A stretch of DNA of 64,000 nt, from NCBI RefSeq assembly GCF_024296865.1, contig NZ_CP101134.1:434001-498000 (forward strand), given 5' to 3'. The notes under the pieces were generated by a model that had not been told where the DNA came from, made no database searches, and saw only the letters and a program-made list of their open reading frames with translations. Both the position numbers and the translations under genes were made by a program. Positions 27,139-34,599 of the stretch are shown here, piece by piece (the stretch's first letter is position 1; each line of letters starts with the position of its first letter). This DNA is from Sphingobacterium sp. LZ7M1 (GTDB lineage Bacteria > Bacteroidota > Bacteroidia > Sphingobacteriales > Sphingobacteriaceae).

Positions 27139-27489
27139 ATGAAAGGTAAAGTAATTGTAAGTAAGTTTTGGACCAAGTTCTTTTCCATGGGAAAAGCGCA
27201 AGCTATTACCATATTTCCTTTTATCTTCCTCAAACATTCTTCTGATCGCGACAACAGGATTCTGATCAATCATGAACGAATCCACGTTCTGCAAGCCTTG
27301 GAGTTGCTCATTTTCCCGTTTTATTTACTCTATCTTTTGGAATTCAGCCTGCGAATGCTACAATACCGCAACTTTACTAGGGCCTACCTGAATATCTCCT
27401 TTGAGCGGGAAGCTTATGAAAATGAACATAACCTGAATTACCTCAAATCTAGAAAGCTTTTTAGCTTCTGGAAATATGTAACAAGGTAA
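27139..27489 (+). CDS. Small membrane-associated protein with HExxH motif
   Basis: A 116-residue basic protein I do not recognise by name. It has HERIHVLQ (residues 48-55), which fits the HExxH zinc-protease motif, and a second acidic cluster ISFEREAYENE (about 90-100) where a third ligand could lie. Between them a hydrophobic segment LLIFPFYLLYLLEFSLRML suggests membrane association. The pattern is reminiscent of minimal M48/M56-like peptidase domains, but the protein is much shorter. It is divergent from the merR-like gene and monocistronic, followed by a weak hairpin at 27508. Confidence 0.65.
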   Translation: MKGKVIVSKFWTKFFSMGKAQAITIFPFIFLKHSSDRDNRILINHERIHVLQALELLIFPFYLLYLLEFSLRMLQYRNFTRAYLNISFEREAYENEHNLNYLKSRKLFSFWKYVTR

Positions 27490-27507
27490 TTGGAGATTTA
27501 TTATAGA

Positions 27508-27526
27508 GGGCGTATGTACTACGCCC
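27508..27526 (+). terminator. Weak terminator-like hairpin
   Basis: GGGCGTA (27508-27514) and TACGCCC (27520-27526) around a 5-base loop, followed only by CCAACTTTT. It lies between convergent genes ending at 27489 and 27571. Confidence 0.42.
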
Positions 27527-27570
27527 CCAACTTTTCAACTGCTTTCATTATGGCCATGATGCATGGAACA

Positions 27571-28971
27571 TTACCATTGATCTGTTCGAAACGGGGATAC
27601 CGGTAATCCATTGGAATTATACAGATTTGGCATAGCGATCTCCGTGAATCCAAAACGTACCGCTACTGGATTTTTGACCTCTGCAGATTCTACAATCAGC
27701 TTGTCGCCCTTAATCTTGCCTTTGGCCGCTTTGAACTGCTTGTCTGCTCCTGCAATAAATAAGTCAGTAATTTCACCTTTTGAAGTTAATTTCCCCTCTA
27801 GGTTACTAAAGCTAATTTCAATGCTGTTGCCTTTTATTTCCTGCGATTTAAAGATTGGTGATTTATAATCTTTCAGGGGTTTATGGTAAACCTCTGCAAG
27901 TGCTAGATCTGCCAACCGTTTGGCAACTGCCTTTTTCTGGATAGGATGGATGTCCTTAATATTGTCGACAAGGTCTGTAATCACGACCATGCCGGTGTTG
28001 GGCAATTCAGTTGCGGTCTTGGTCTGCTGTTCTCTTAGATAGGCTGCGAGAGGCTCTTTATTGTTATATTGGAAGGGTGCAATCTGAACGAAGTAAAAAG
28101 GAAAATCATCGTTCCAAGCCGATCTCCATGAATTGATCATGGTTTTCATCAGTTTATCATATCCATCCCAAGTTCCTACATTGCTCTCGCCTTGGTACCA
28201 GAATGCAGCCGTGATATTATAGCCTGCAAAGGGATGTACCATGGCATTCCAAAGAACCCCACTGTTGTGCGGTCGCCAATCATTTGCGCTTTGTTGCTTA
28301 GCTCGCTGCAAGAGGAAAGGATCGTTATCGATTAAATAACTCGGTGTCCATACTTCTGCGGCCGTGCCACCCCAACTGGAGTTGATCACTCCAATAGGAA
28401 CCTGCTCCTGGGAATTGATCTCTTTTGCAATAAAATAACCAATGGCTGAAAAAGGTTGTAAGGACTCTGCACTTAGGGTTGCCCATTTATTGGAAATCTG
28501 ATCTTGAGGGGTCAAGGCGCCGTTCCTGCTGATATGTAATAACCTGATGTTCGGATTATTGGCAGTTGGCATCTCATCGATGATCTCTTTGAGGTTCTGT
28601 GCCGCTCCCCATTCCATATTAGATTGTCCTGAACACAAGAAGACATCTCCTAATAGAATATCTTTCAAGGTGATGCTCTCTTGGTTGGCCATAATCTTGA
28701 TCTCATAGGGTCCTCCAGCTTTTCCTGCTGGCAAGGTGGTTTTCCATTGCCCATCACCATTCGTCTTTGCTTTTACGGTATCTTGAAACCATGTTCCAAC
28801 AATACGGATTTCCGAACTGGCAGGCGCCAATCCCCAGAAATTGATATCGGTTCCACGCTGCAAAACCATATGGTCCGAAAAGAAATTTGGTACCCGAAGC
28901 TGGGCGAGTACATTTTGCTGAAAAGCGAATACGGCCAACAGGGAAAGTAAAAAGAGATTTTTTAAGTTCAT
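27571..28971 (-). CDS. Sialate O-acetylesterase
   Basis: A 466-residue exported SGNH-type esterase that removes O-acetyl groups from sialic acids or other acetylated sugars. Signal peptide to about residue 23 (NVLAQ). An amino-terminal beta-sandwich (FFSDHMVLQRGTDINFWG) precedes the catalytic domain with CSGQSNMEWG (Ser about 117), SSWGGTAAEVW, AFWYQGESNVG and the Asp/His pair in DIHPIQ near residue 340. A carboxyl-terminal beta domain follows. No sialidase or other glycan enzyme is adjacent, so the substrate is open. Upstream is a 303-base gap with repeat sequences. Confidence 0.9.
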   Translation of the reverse strand: MNLKNLFLLSLLAVFAFQQNVLAQLRVPNFFSDHMVLQRGTDINFWGLAPASSEIRIVGTWFQDTVKAKTNGDGQWKTTLPAGKAGGPYEIKIMANQESITLKDILLGDVFLCSGQSNMEWGAAQNLKEIIDEMPTANNPNIRLLHISRNGALTPQDQISNKWATLSAESLQPFSAIGYFIAKEINSQEQVPIGVINSSWGGTAAEVWTPSYLIDNDPFLLQRAKQQSANDWRPHNSGVLWNAMVHPFAGYNITAAFWYQGESNVGTWDGYDKLMKTMINSWRSAWNDDFPFYFVQIAPFQYNNKEPLAAYLREQQTKTATELPNTGMVVITDLVDNIKDIHPIQKKAVAKRLADLALAEVYHKPLKDYKSPIFKSQEIKGNSIEISFSNLEGKLTSKGEITDLFIAGADKQFKAAKGKIKGDKLIVESAEVKNPVAVRFGFTEIAMPNLYNSNGLPVSPFRTDQW

Positions 28972-29222
28972 GTGATTTTTTTAGGTTTATTGTTATCTAA
29001 ATTTAACAAAAAAATCTAAATCTTTTTTCTGTTTAGCCTTGCTGGACAATTCGTTTTCAAAAATAGGGCAGGTTTTCCGGTTGATGATTTGACCTCATTC
29101 GAGGCATATTCGGAAATTTCGAATTGGCTGGAGTTTTTTGGCAAGGTTTCTCGAATATGTCTCGAATGATTCTCGAAGCAGACTCCAAAATGGAAGGGTC
29201 AAGTAAGGGAGAAGATTAGGGA
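28972..29222. other. Gene-free stretch upstream of the sialate O-acetylesterase gene
   Basis: Part of the 303-base gap between the esterase start and the accD stop. It is AT-rich next to the esterase, then holds the split palindromic element (29088-29169) and three 11-base TCTCGAA direct repeats (29149-29181). I see no open reading frame, tRNA or clear TAnnTTTG box for the esterase. Confidence 0.6.
29088..29169. repeat. Dispersed palindromic element, copy 1 (split)
   Basis: Bases 29088-29124 match the left half of the element at 58038-58095 with three differences, and 29153-29169 match the right arm. Arms 29095-29111 and 29153-29169 pair over 17 positions with a single G-U. The middle is longer (about 41 bases) than the 10-base loop of the other copy. 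Base changes between copies keep the pairing. It lies in the gap between accD and the sialate O-acetylesterase gene. Confidence 0.7.
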
Positions 29223-29229
29223 TAAAAAA

Positions 29230-29253
29230 AAGCGAGCCATGTCTAGCTCGCTT
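29230..29253 (-). terminator. accD terminator
   Basis: Eight-base arms AAGCGAGC (29230-29237) and GCTCGCTT (29246-29253) with an 8-base loop. On the minus strand a T-run (complement of 29224-29230) follows. It lies 21 bases after the accD stop. Confidence 0.85.
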
Positions 29254-29274
29254 TCCAATATGTTTAGAGTAACT

Positions 29275-30117
29275 CTACTTTACCATTTTAAGGAAAGTGG
29301 ATACTTTTTCTTTTAATTGTCTTCTGTCGACGATGAAGTCTAGGAAACCATGTTCCAGAACGAATTCTGAAGTTTGGAAACCTTTAGGAAGGTCTTTTTT
29401 GATGGTTTCTTTGATGACACGAGGTCCAGCGAAACCGATCAATGCACCTGGTTCAGCGATATTGATGTCACCTAACATGGCATAAGATGCTGTTACCCCA
29501 CCAGTGGTTGGATCAGTCAATAAACAGATGTAAGGTAATTTAGCTTGAGCTAAAAGGGCTAGTTTTGCTGAGGTCTTAGCCATTTGCATCAAGGAGAATG
29601 CGGCTTCCATCATACGGGCACCACCAGATTTAGAGATCAACATAAAAGGTAATTTATGCTCGATACAGTAATCGATGGATCTAGAGATTTTTTCTCCAAC
29701 TACAGAACCCATTGACCCCCCAATAAAGGAGAAATCCATACAAGCTACAACAAGGTCTTGCCCGTTAACTTTACCAACGGCAGATCTCAAGGCATCGTTC
29801 AGACCCGTTTTCGCTTGACTATCCAATAATCTGTCTTTGTAAGGTTTAGTGTCCACAAAGTTTAATGGGTCACCCGCTTTCAGGTTCGGAAATAATTCAG
29901 TGAATTCGTTGTTGTCGAATAATATGGAGAAATAGGCAGTTGATCCAATGCGGATGTGGTAATCACAGTAATGGCAAACATACTTGTTTTCAACTTGTTC
30001 CACATTCAAAAGAGGTTTTTTACAGTTAGGACATTTGTTCCACATCCCATCAGGTGCCTCTTTTTTGTTTTCTGTTGCAGTATGTATACCTGCTTTGTTT
30101 CTTTTAAACCAACTCAT
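29275..30117 (-). CDS. accD: Acetyl-CoA carboxylase carboxyltransferase beta subunit
   Basis: A 280-residue subunit that, with AccA, moves the carboxyl group from biotin to acetyl-CoA to make malonyl-CoA. An amino-terminal zinc ribbon has cysteines at 29, 32, 48 and 51 (CPNC...CHYC), then the crotonase-like carboxyltransferase fold with [39 protein letters not shown] and [32 protein letters not shown] closes the active-site region. All conserved blocks are intact. It is monocistronic, with SRP RNA upstream on the same strand. Confidence 0.97.
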   Translation of the reverse strand: MSWFKRNKAGIHTATENKKEAPDGMWNKCPNCKKPLLNVEQVENKYVCHYCDYHIRIGSTAYFSILFDNNEFTELFPNLKAGDPLNFVDTKPYKDRLLDSQAKTGLNDALRSAVGKVNGQDLVVACMDFSFIGGSMGSVVGEKISRSIDYCIEHKLPFMLISKSGGARMMEAAFSLMQMAKTSAKLALLAQAKLPYICLLTDPTTGGVTASYAMLGDINIAEPGALIGFAGPRVIKETIKKDLPKGFQTSEFVLEHGFLDFIVDRRQLKEKVSTFLKMVK

Positions 30118-30220
30118 AGACTCATGTTAATTCGGTTTACAAATAAACGAAAAATATCTAATATGTGTATTTAGAAAACGAAATGAAGGAAATAAAGGAG
30201 AGTTTAGGCCAATAAAAAAT

Positions 30221-30316
30221 GGGTAAGCTCCCTCTATCGCACCGCTCAACCAAATACCCTTGCTTTGTTCCCAACCTGGGGGAGTCAATGGGAGCTGGTC
30301 GTAGAGGACTTACCCA
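30221..30316 (-). ncRNA. ffs: Signal recognition particle RNA, small bacterial type
   Basis: Read on the minus strand the segment begins TGGGTAAGTCC and ends GGAGCTTACCC, so the ends pair over 7-8 bases. The apical region reads CCAGGTTGGGAACAAAGCAA, where GGGAAC is the capped GNRA-type loop region and AGCA with the opposite side forms the asymmetric internal loop that binds Ffh. The following GGTTGAGCGGTGCGA is also typical of Bacteroidota SRP RNA. A T6 run follows on the minus strand (complement of 30213-30219), serving as terminator. About 96 nt, the Alu-less 4.5S form. Boundaries are approximate by a few bases. Confidence 0.85.
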
Positions 30317-30396
30317 CGGCAAAATTAACAAAAAATTAATCTTTTCGAAAAGAAAATCGCATTTAGGACGTATCAGGCTGAGATTCAACCTGAAAA

Positions 30397-30624
30397 TTAC
30401 ATTTTTTCCTTCTGATATTCGCCCCTCAGAGCGAAATATCCAAAGACTCCAAGGCCAATCGAGATGATCGGCGTGAGGATAAACAGAATAATAATCCCAA
30501 ATACAACGTCTTCTTGCTTTCCGGAAATAATTTTTGGCAAGCCAAATTTGGCAATGCAGAAATATGCCGCAAGTAGCGCTAAAGCTATCCAAAGGATCCC
30601 TAATATTTTTTTAATGCTCTCCAT
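30397..30624 (-). CDS. Small membrane protein next to MHS transporter (DUF6814-like)
   Basis: A 75-residue protein with two membrane helices (LGILWIALALLAAYFCIAKF and VVFGIIILFILTPIISIGLG) joined by a charged loop (GLPKIISGKQED). I remember small proteins of this type beside MHS-family transporters in Bacteroidota under the name DUF6814. It starts 1 base after the stop of the transporter gene, so the two are translationally close and probably work together, for example as an accessory subunit. That is inference. Downstream on the same strand lies the SRP RNA. Confidence 0.75.
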   Translation of the reverse strand: MESIKKILGILWIALALLAAYFCIAKFGLPKIISGKQEDVVFGIIILFILTPIISIGLGVFGYFALRGEYQKEKM

Positions 30625-30625
30625 A

Positions 30626-32122
30626 TCAATTCAAATCTTTTGCAACCATGTTTTTGTTGATGTATAGGGCGCCTATGACAAAACAGACCGCCGAAATAAT
30701 GATGGGGTACCATAAGCCCTCCAAGTAAAAAGTCGGATCGGCCGCTGTTTTGGCGTTCGTGGCCAAATAAGTGGAAACGGCCGGCAATAGTCCGCCGAAG
30801 ATTCCATTTCCGATATGGTACGGTAGGGACATGGAGGTGTACCTGATTTTTACAGGGAAGATTTCGACCAAGAATGCCGCAATAGGACCATAAACCAAGG
30901 TGATATAGATGATCTGTATAAAGATTAATGCAATCAGTTTAACATAATTGGATCCAGCTAAAAAGACTGTAGTCTTGCTGGTACCCTTGACTGTATCGGT
31001 GTTTTCGATGCTGTGTGATCCATCATCGTAATATCGGGTCAGCGCTTTGATCTCATGCTCATTATCTGCACTCACAGGAATAATGGTTTCCGTTCTTTTA
31101 TCAACCAATTCCTGTTTGTTTTGACTGTTTGTAATCTGGTACATGGCTTGGTAAATTGGCCTATAGGTCAGTACCGCCAATAACATACCGGTGAGCATGA
31201 CCCATTTTCGACCGACCTTATCCGAAAGCCTGCCAAAGACCACAAAGAATGGGGTGCCAAAGAGCAGGGCAATCCCTAAAATAATATCAGCCTGATCGGA
31301 ATCGAGGAACATGACCGTTTTCATAAAGCTCATGGAATAGAACTGTCCGGTGTACCACACCACACCTTGGCCCATTGCTGCGCCAAATAGAGCCAATAGG
31401 ACAAACTTTAGATTGTACTTATTTCCAAAACTTTCTTTCAGTGGATTAGTGGAGGTCTTCCCTTCGGCTTTTGCTTTCTTGAATTCCGGGGACTCATCCA
31501 TGTTCTTACGGATCAGGTATGATACATAGACCATAAGGATGGAAAGAAGAAAAGGAACGCGCCAGCCCCAATGGTCGAATTGGGCTTCGGTCAGAACAAG
31601 TTTAGTCAGTAAGATGACCACTAAGGAAATGAACAGCCCAAAGGTAGCCGTCGTTTGTATCCAGGAGGTCCAATATCCACGCTCTCCATTCGGAGCATGC
31701 TCGGCCACATAGGTAGCAGCCCCTCCGTATTCACCTCCTAAGGCAAGCCCTTGAAGGAGTCTCAGGATCAAGACAATCAATGGAGCCAGAAAACCAATGC
31801 TTTCATAGCTGGGGATACAGCCAATGAGGAAGGTCGCTCCTCCCATAAGCATCAGGGTGACCATGAAGGTATATTTCCTTCCGATCAGGTCGCCCAATCT
31901 TCCAAAGAATAGTGCGCCGAAAGGACGGACCACAAAGCCAGCGGCAAAGGTGGCCAAGGTTGACAGGAAGGCTGCGGTTGGGTTGTCCGAGGGGAAGAAT
32001 TTAGTGGAAATAACAATGGAAAGACTTCCGAAAATAAAGAAGTCATACCATTCGATCAGTGTCCCTAAGGAGGAGGCACCAATCACTTTCCAAATTCCTT
32101 TTTTACTTGCTTGTTCTTGCAT
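30626..32122 (-). CDS. MHS-family MFS transporter (KgtP/ProP-like) with a periplasmic insertion
   Basis: A 498-residue twelve-helix symporter. The MHS signatures are SLGTLIEWYDFFIFG at helix 1, GRLGDLIGRKYTFMVTLMLM after helix 2, LRLLQGLALGGEYGGAATYV at helix 4 and RVPFLLS at helix 6. Relatives import alpha-ketoglutarate, proline, betaine or shikimate by proton symport. Between helices 9 and 10 there is a hydrophilic insertion of about 65 residues (NSQNKQELVDKRTETIIP ... DTVKGTSKT, about 335-395), which should face the periplasm. It is followed after 1 base by a small membrane protein gene. The substrate cannot be told. Confidence 0.88.
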   Translation of the reverse strand: MQEQASKKGIWKVIGASSLGTLIEWYDFFIFGSLSIVISTKFFPSDNPTAAFLSTLATFAAGFVVRPFGALFFGRLGDLIGRKYTFMVTLMLMGGATFLIGCIPSYESIGFLAPLIVLILRLLQGLALGGEYGGAATYVAEHAPNGERGYWTSWIQTTATFGLFISLVVILLTKLVLTEAQFDHWGWRVPFLLSILMVYVSYLIRKNMDESPEFKKAKAEGKTSTNPLKESFGNKYNLKFVLLALFGAAMGQGVVWYTGQFYSMSFMKTVMFLDSDQADIILGIALLFGTPFFVVFGRLSDKVGRKWVMLTGMLLAVLTYRPIYQAMYQITNSQNKQELVDKRTETIIPVSADNEHEIKALTRYYDDGSHSIENTDTVKGTSKTTVFLAGSNYVKLIALIFIQIIYITLVYGPIAAFLVEIFPVKIRYTSMSLPYHIGNGIFGGLLPAVSTYLATNAKTAADPTFYLEGLWYPIIISAVCFVIGALYINKNMVAKDLN

Positions 32123-32137
32123 AAAAGAAGATTAGGT

Positions 32138-33235
32138 TTAAGGTAGTTTATAACGTTTTCCTGGTAAGGTCTGAATGATTCCATTCATTTCCATCTCCAG
32201 GAGGATCATAGCTAGTTTGCTCTGCGGAAATTCGCAGTAAGCGGCAATATCATCAATATGAGACTCTTTGCAGTCTTTAAGATAGTCAAAAACTCGTTGT
32301 TCTTGTTTAGTTAATTCAAAAATTAACGGGAGCTGTACATTTTTTTTGTTCTTGCTTTCGGGTTCATCCCATTGCATCAGGTTGAGCAGGTCCTTGGCAT
32401 TTCGGATCAGGTGCGCTTTATGGGATCGGATGAGTTCATTGCAGCCTGCCGAATAGTAGAGGTCGACCGAGCCTGGAAAGGCACATACATCCCGATTATA
32501 GCTATTGGCGATATCCGCGGTGATCAGTGCGCCTCCTTTATTGGCCGCCTCCATGACGACTGTCACATCGGATAGGCCTGCAACAATACGGTTCCGCATC
32601 GGGAAGTGTGTCTTTTCAGCAGTGGTTCCAGAAGGGTACTCGCTTAAGAGGCAACCATGCCTGCTGATCTCTTCGGCTATTTCACGGTGTTCAAAAGGGT
32701 ATATTCTATCCAGACCATGTGCCAGGACAGCGGCAGTCTCCAAGCCTTCGTGCATTGCAGACCGATGGGCCATAATATCGATGCCGTATGCCAAGCCACT
32801 AACCACCAAGACTCCTAATTCCTTAAGATCATGGACCAGTTCTTCGGTTAACCTTCTGCCATAGGAGGTCGCATTTCTGGTGCCTACGATACTGATGGAT
32901 TTAGCATGGTTCAGGTTGCAATTGCCCTTTTGGAAGAGGATCAACGGAGTATCTTCACAATGCTTGAGCCGAGCGGGATAGTTCTCATCTTCAAACCATA
33001 GGAGCTGTATATCGTTCTCTTCCATAAATTGATATTCTTCCTCAGCTTCTTTCAGATAGGCTTTGGAAATCAATTGTTCGATTGCGACTTTTTGTAAGCC
33101 AGGAATAAGTTTAAGTTCTTTTTGGGGGCATTTGAATATTTCTTCCAAGCTTCCACAGTAGGCGAGTAACAAACGGCTTGTTTTCGGGCCTATACCTTTG
33201 ATCTTGGTTAAGGCAATTTTTTCTATTGCATTCAT
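32138..33235 (-). CDS. dprA: DNA processing protein DprA
   Basis: A 365-residue protein that loads RecA on incoming single-stranded DNA in transformation. An amino-terminal helix-hairpin-helix region (LTKIKGIGPKTSRLLLAY) is followed by the Rossmann-like DprA core: SIVGTRNATSYGRRLTEELV, VVSGLAYGIDIMAHRSA, LAHGLDRIYPFEHRE, MRNRIVAGLSDVTVVMEAA and FPGSVD. A DprA winged helix ends the protein (IAAYCEFPQSKLAMILLEME). I start at ATG 33235; the frame extends to 33283 but that stretch precedes the conserved start. It follows a divergent promoter region shared with the small gene at 33329. Confidence 0.95.
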   Translation of the reverse strand: MNAIEKIALTKIKGIGPKTSRLLLAYCGSLEEIFKCPQKELKLIPGLQKVAIEQLISKAYLKEAEEEYQFMEENDIQLLWFEDENYPARLKHCEDTPLILFQKGNCNLNHAKSISIVGTRNATSYGRRLTEELVHDLKELGVLVVSGLAYGIDIMAHRSAMHEGLETAAVLAHGLDRIYPFEHREIAEEISRHGCLLSEYPSGTTAEKTHFPMRNRIVAGLSDVTVVMEAANKGGALITADIANSYNRDVCAFPGSVDLYYSAGCNELIRSHKAHLIRNAKDLLNLMQWDEPESKNKKNVQLPLIFELTKQEQRVFDYLKDCKESHIDDIAAYCEFPQSKLAMILLEMEMNGIIQTLPGKRYKLP

Positions 33236-33304
33236 TTTGGTTAGCTTAGAATTAAAGATAGGGATTCGATACACCTTATGCAATATCTATAAAGTATAAT
33301 TGAT

Positions 33305-33312
33305 TACCTTTG
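33305..33312 (+). promoter_or_regulatory. Candidate -7 box of the 78-residue gene
   Basis: TACCTTTG matches TAnnTTTG and ends 16 bases before ATG 33329. Confidence 0.45.
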
Positions 33313-33328
33313 CTGAAAAAGAAATACC

Positions 33329-33565
33329 ATGGAAATGCAAGAACCTTTTGATATCGAAGTTGGAGGCGTAACCTATTCCGTTTTTCCGGATGAGGAGGAT
33401 ACCTATACTGTTTTTAAGGATGGGAAGGAATATGTACAGATCATAAAAGATACTGAAACCACTTGGTTGAAACTGAATCCAGAGAGTGGCTTGCCCTTGT
33501 TTGGGATGGATGAGGAGATTAATTTGATCGGGGCTGAGATCAATAAGAACGTGGAAGAGAAGTAG
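33329..33565 (+). CDS. Small conserved-looking acidic protein of unknown function
   Basis: A 78-residue acidic, soluble protein without signal peptide. The composition (FDIEVGGVTYSVFPDEEDTY, WLKLNPESGLPLFGMDEEI) suggests a small beta-sheet fold with an acidic carboxyl tail. I do not recognise a family, though short proteins of this style are frequent in Sphingobacteriaceae. It has its own -7 box 16 bases upstream and no partner gene; the next downstream sequence is a frameshifted antitoxin-like remnant. Coding nature is supported by the promoter, the clean frame and codon usage like that of neighbours. Confidence 0.68.
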   Translation: MEMQEPFDIEVGGVTYSVFPDEEDTYTVFKDGKEYVQIIKDTETTWLKLNPESGLPLFGMDEEINLIGAEINKNVEEK

Positions 33566-33634
33566 GGTTGTTGAAGGGCAACATCTTTGCTTCTATGTGA
33601 GCAATAGACATAATATCATTAATCAATAGGTAAT

Positions 33635-33870
33635 ATGGACAAGAAAATCTTTACAATTGAATGCCCGAAAAAGGAACGAAACTATTCAAACAGCTTCTGA
33701 AGAAGCTAAATGGAAAAATAGTTTCTCAAAGCAGTATAACCAGCAAAGAGACCCTAGAAGCTATGAAGGAATTGCAGGAGGGAAAAGGGGTTAGTTTTTC
33801 TAGCGTTTCTAAGATTTTTAAAAGTATCTTTATAAAAAAAGCAACCAATTTGTGGTTGCTTTTTTTATAA
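33635..33870 (+). pseudogene. Frameshifted antitoxin-like gene remnant
   Basis: Two overlapping frames together read like one small antitoxin. From ATG 33635 the frame gives MDKKIFTIECPKKERN and stops at TGA after 22 codons; from about 33667 another frame continues EKGTKLFKQLLKKLNGKI and then SKETLEAMKELQEGKGVSFS as a RelB/ParD-like helical, charged domain. A single missing base near 33665-33667 would explain the break. The tail of the second frame runs through a terminator hairpin, so its carboxyl end is also unnatural. No toxin gene is adjacent. An intact reading from ATG 33661 (69 codons) is possible but less convincing. Confidence 0.5.
33834..33867 (+). terminator. Terminator after the antitoxin-like remnant
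   Basis: Complementary arms with core AAAAAGCAACCA and TGGTTGCTTTTT around a short AATT-type loop, followed by T residues. It lies inside the end of the longer open frame and just before the rsmG 3' region, so it could act in both directions. Confidence 0.7.
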
Positions 33871-33942
33871 CATTAAAAATCTTCTCCCCCTGTGCCTATT
33901 TCAATTCGCCTTTTTATTAAGTAGCTGAAAGTAAACAGTCAA

Positions 33943-34578
33943 TTACATCGGGATATACATCACATACTTGGTATCAAAGAAATCTTCTTTGAAATAAGAT
34001 GATATAGGGTGTAGTTCAGCTTTTACTCTGGCTTCTTTGATTTCTTCTTTCAGATCACCACCTTTCAGATAAAGGATGCCATTAGGAATACCATTTTTAT
34101 CTTGTTTTTCAATTTTGTTTCTTACCCATGGAATAAAGTCGCCTAAACGGGTAACTGCTCTGGATACCACAAAATCATATTTATAGTCCAATTGCTCGGC
34201 ACGGATATGGTCTGCTTCGACATTCGTAAGGCCTAAACCTTCTGCTACTTCGCGAACTACCTTGATCTTTTTGCCGATAGAGTCCACCAAATGGAATTTA
34301 ACCTCTGGAAATAGGATCGCTAATGGGATTCCAGGAAAACCACCTCCGGTACCTACATCTAGAACTCTTGTATTAGGTGCAAATTCACCCACAAACTTTC
34401 CTATTGCCAAGGAATGCAGCACATGTTTCAGGTACAGGCTTTCGATATCCTTTCTGGAGATCACATTGATCTGGTCATTCCATAAGGGATATAGTTCTTC
34501 CAATTTGGCAAATTGTTCTTTCTGGGTTTCCGTCAGTTTCGGGAAGTAGTTATAGATAATGTCGACAGTAGGGTTCAC
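33943..34578 (-). CDS. rsmG: 16S rRNA (guanine-527-N7)-methyltransferase
   Basis: A 211-residue SAM-dependent enzyme (GidB) that methylates G527 of 16S rRNA; loss gives low-level streptomycin resistance in other bacteria. The SAM-binding segment is TRVLDVGTGGGFPGIPLAIL (about residues 68-87), preceded by the family lead LWNDQINVISRKDIESLYLKH and followed by LVDSIGKKI and VEADHIRAEQL. A catalytic-region FVVSRAVTRL is present. Length and motifs are normal. It lies 21 bases after the glycosyltransferase gene on the same strand. Confidence 0.96.
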   Translation of the reverse strand: MNPTVDIIYNYFPKLTETQKEQFAKLEELYPLWNDQINVISRKDIESLYLKHVLHSLAIGKFVGEFAPNTRVLDVGTGGGFPGIPLAILFPEVKFHLVDSIGKKIKVVREVAEGLGLTNVEADHIRAEQLDYKYDFVVSRAVTRLGDFIPWVRNKIEKQDKNGIPNGILYLKGGDLKEEIKEARVKAELHPISSYFKEDFFDTKYVMYIPM

Positions 34579-34599
34579 GATGTAATAAATTAAGGGTTT

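Noticed and set aside
30158-30592. Open frame of 144 codons on the minus strand
   Set aside because: It runs through the SRP RNA and overlaps the 75-residue membrane protein gene in another frame; the peptide has no family-like feature.
33661-33870. The 69-codon frame as an intact gene
   Set aside because: The better amino terminus lies in another frame from 33635, and the last codons are the terminator hairpin, so a broken gene is more likely.
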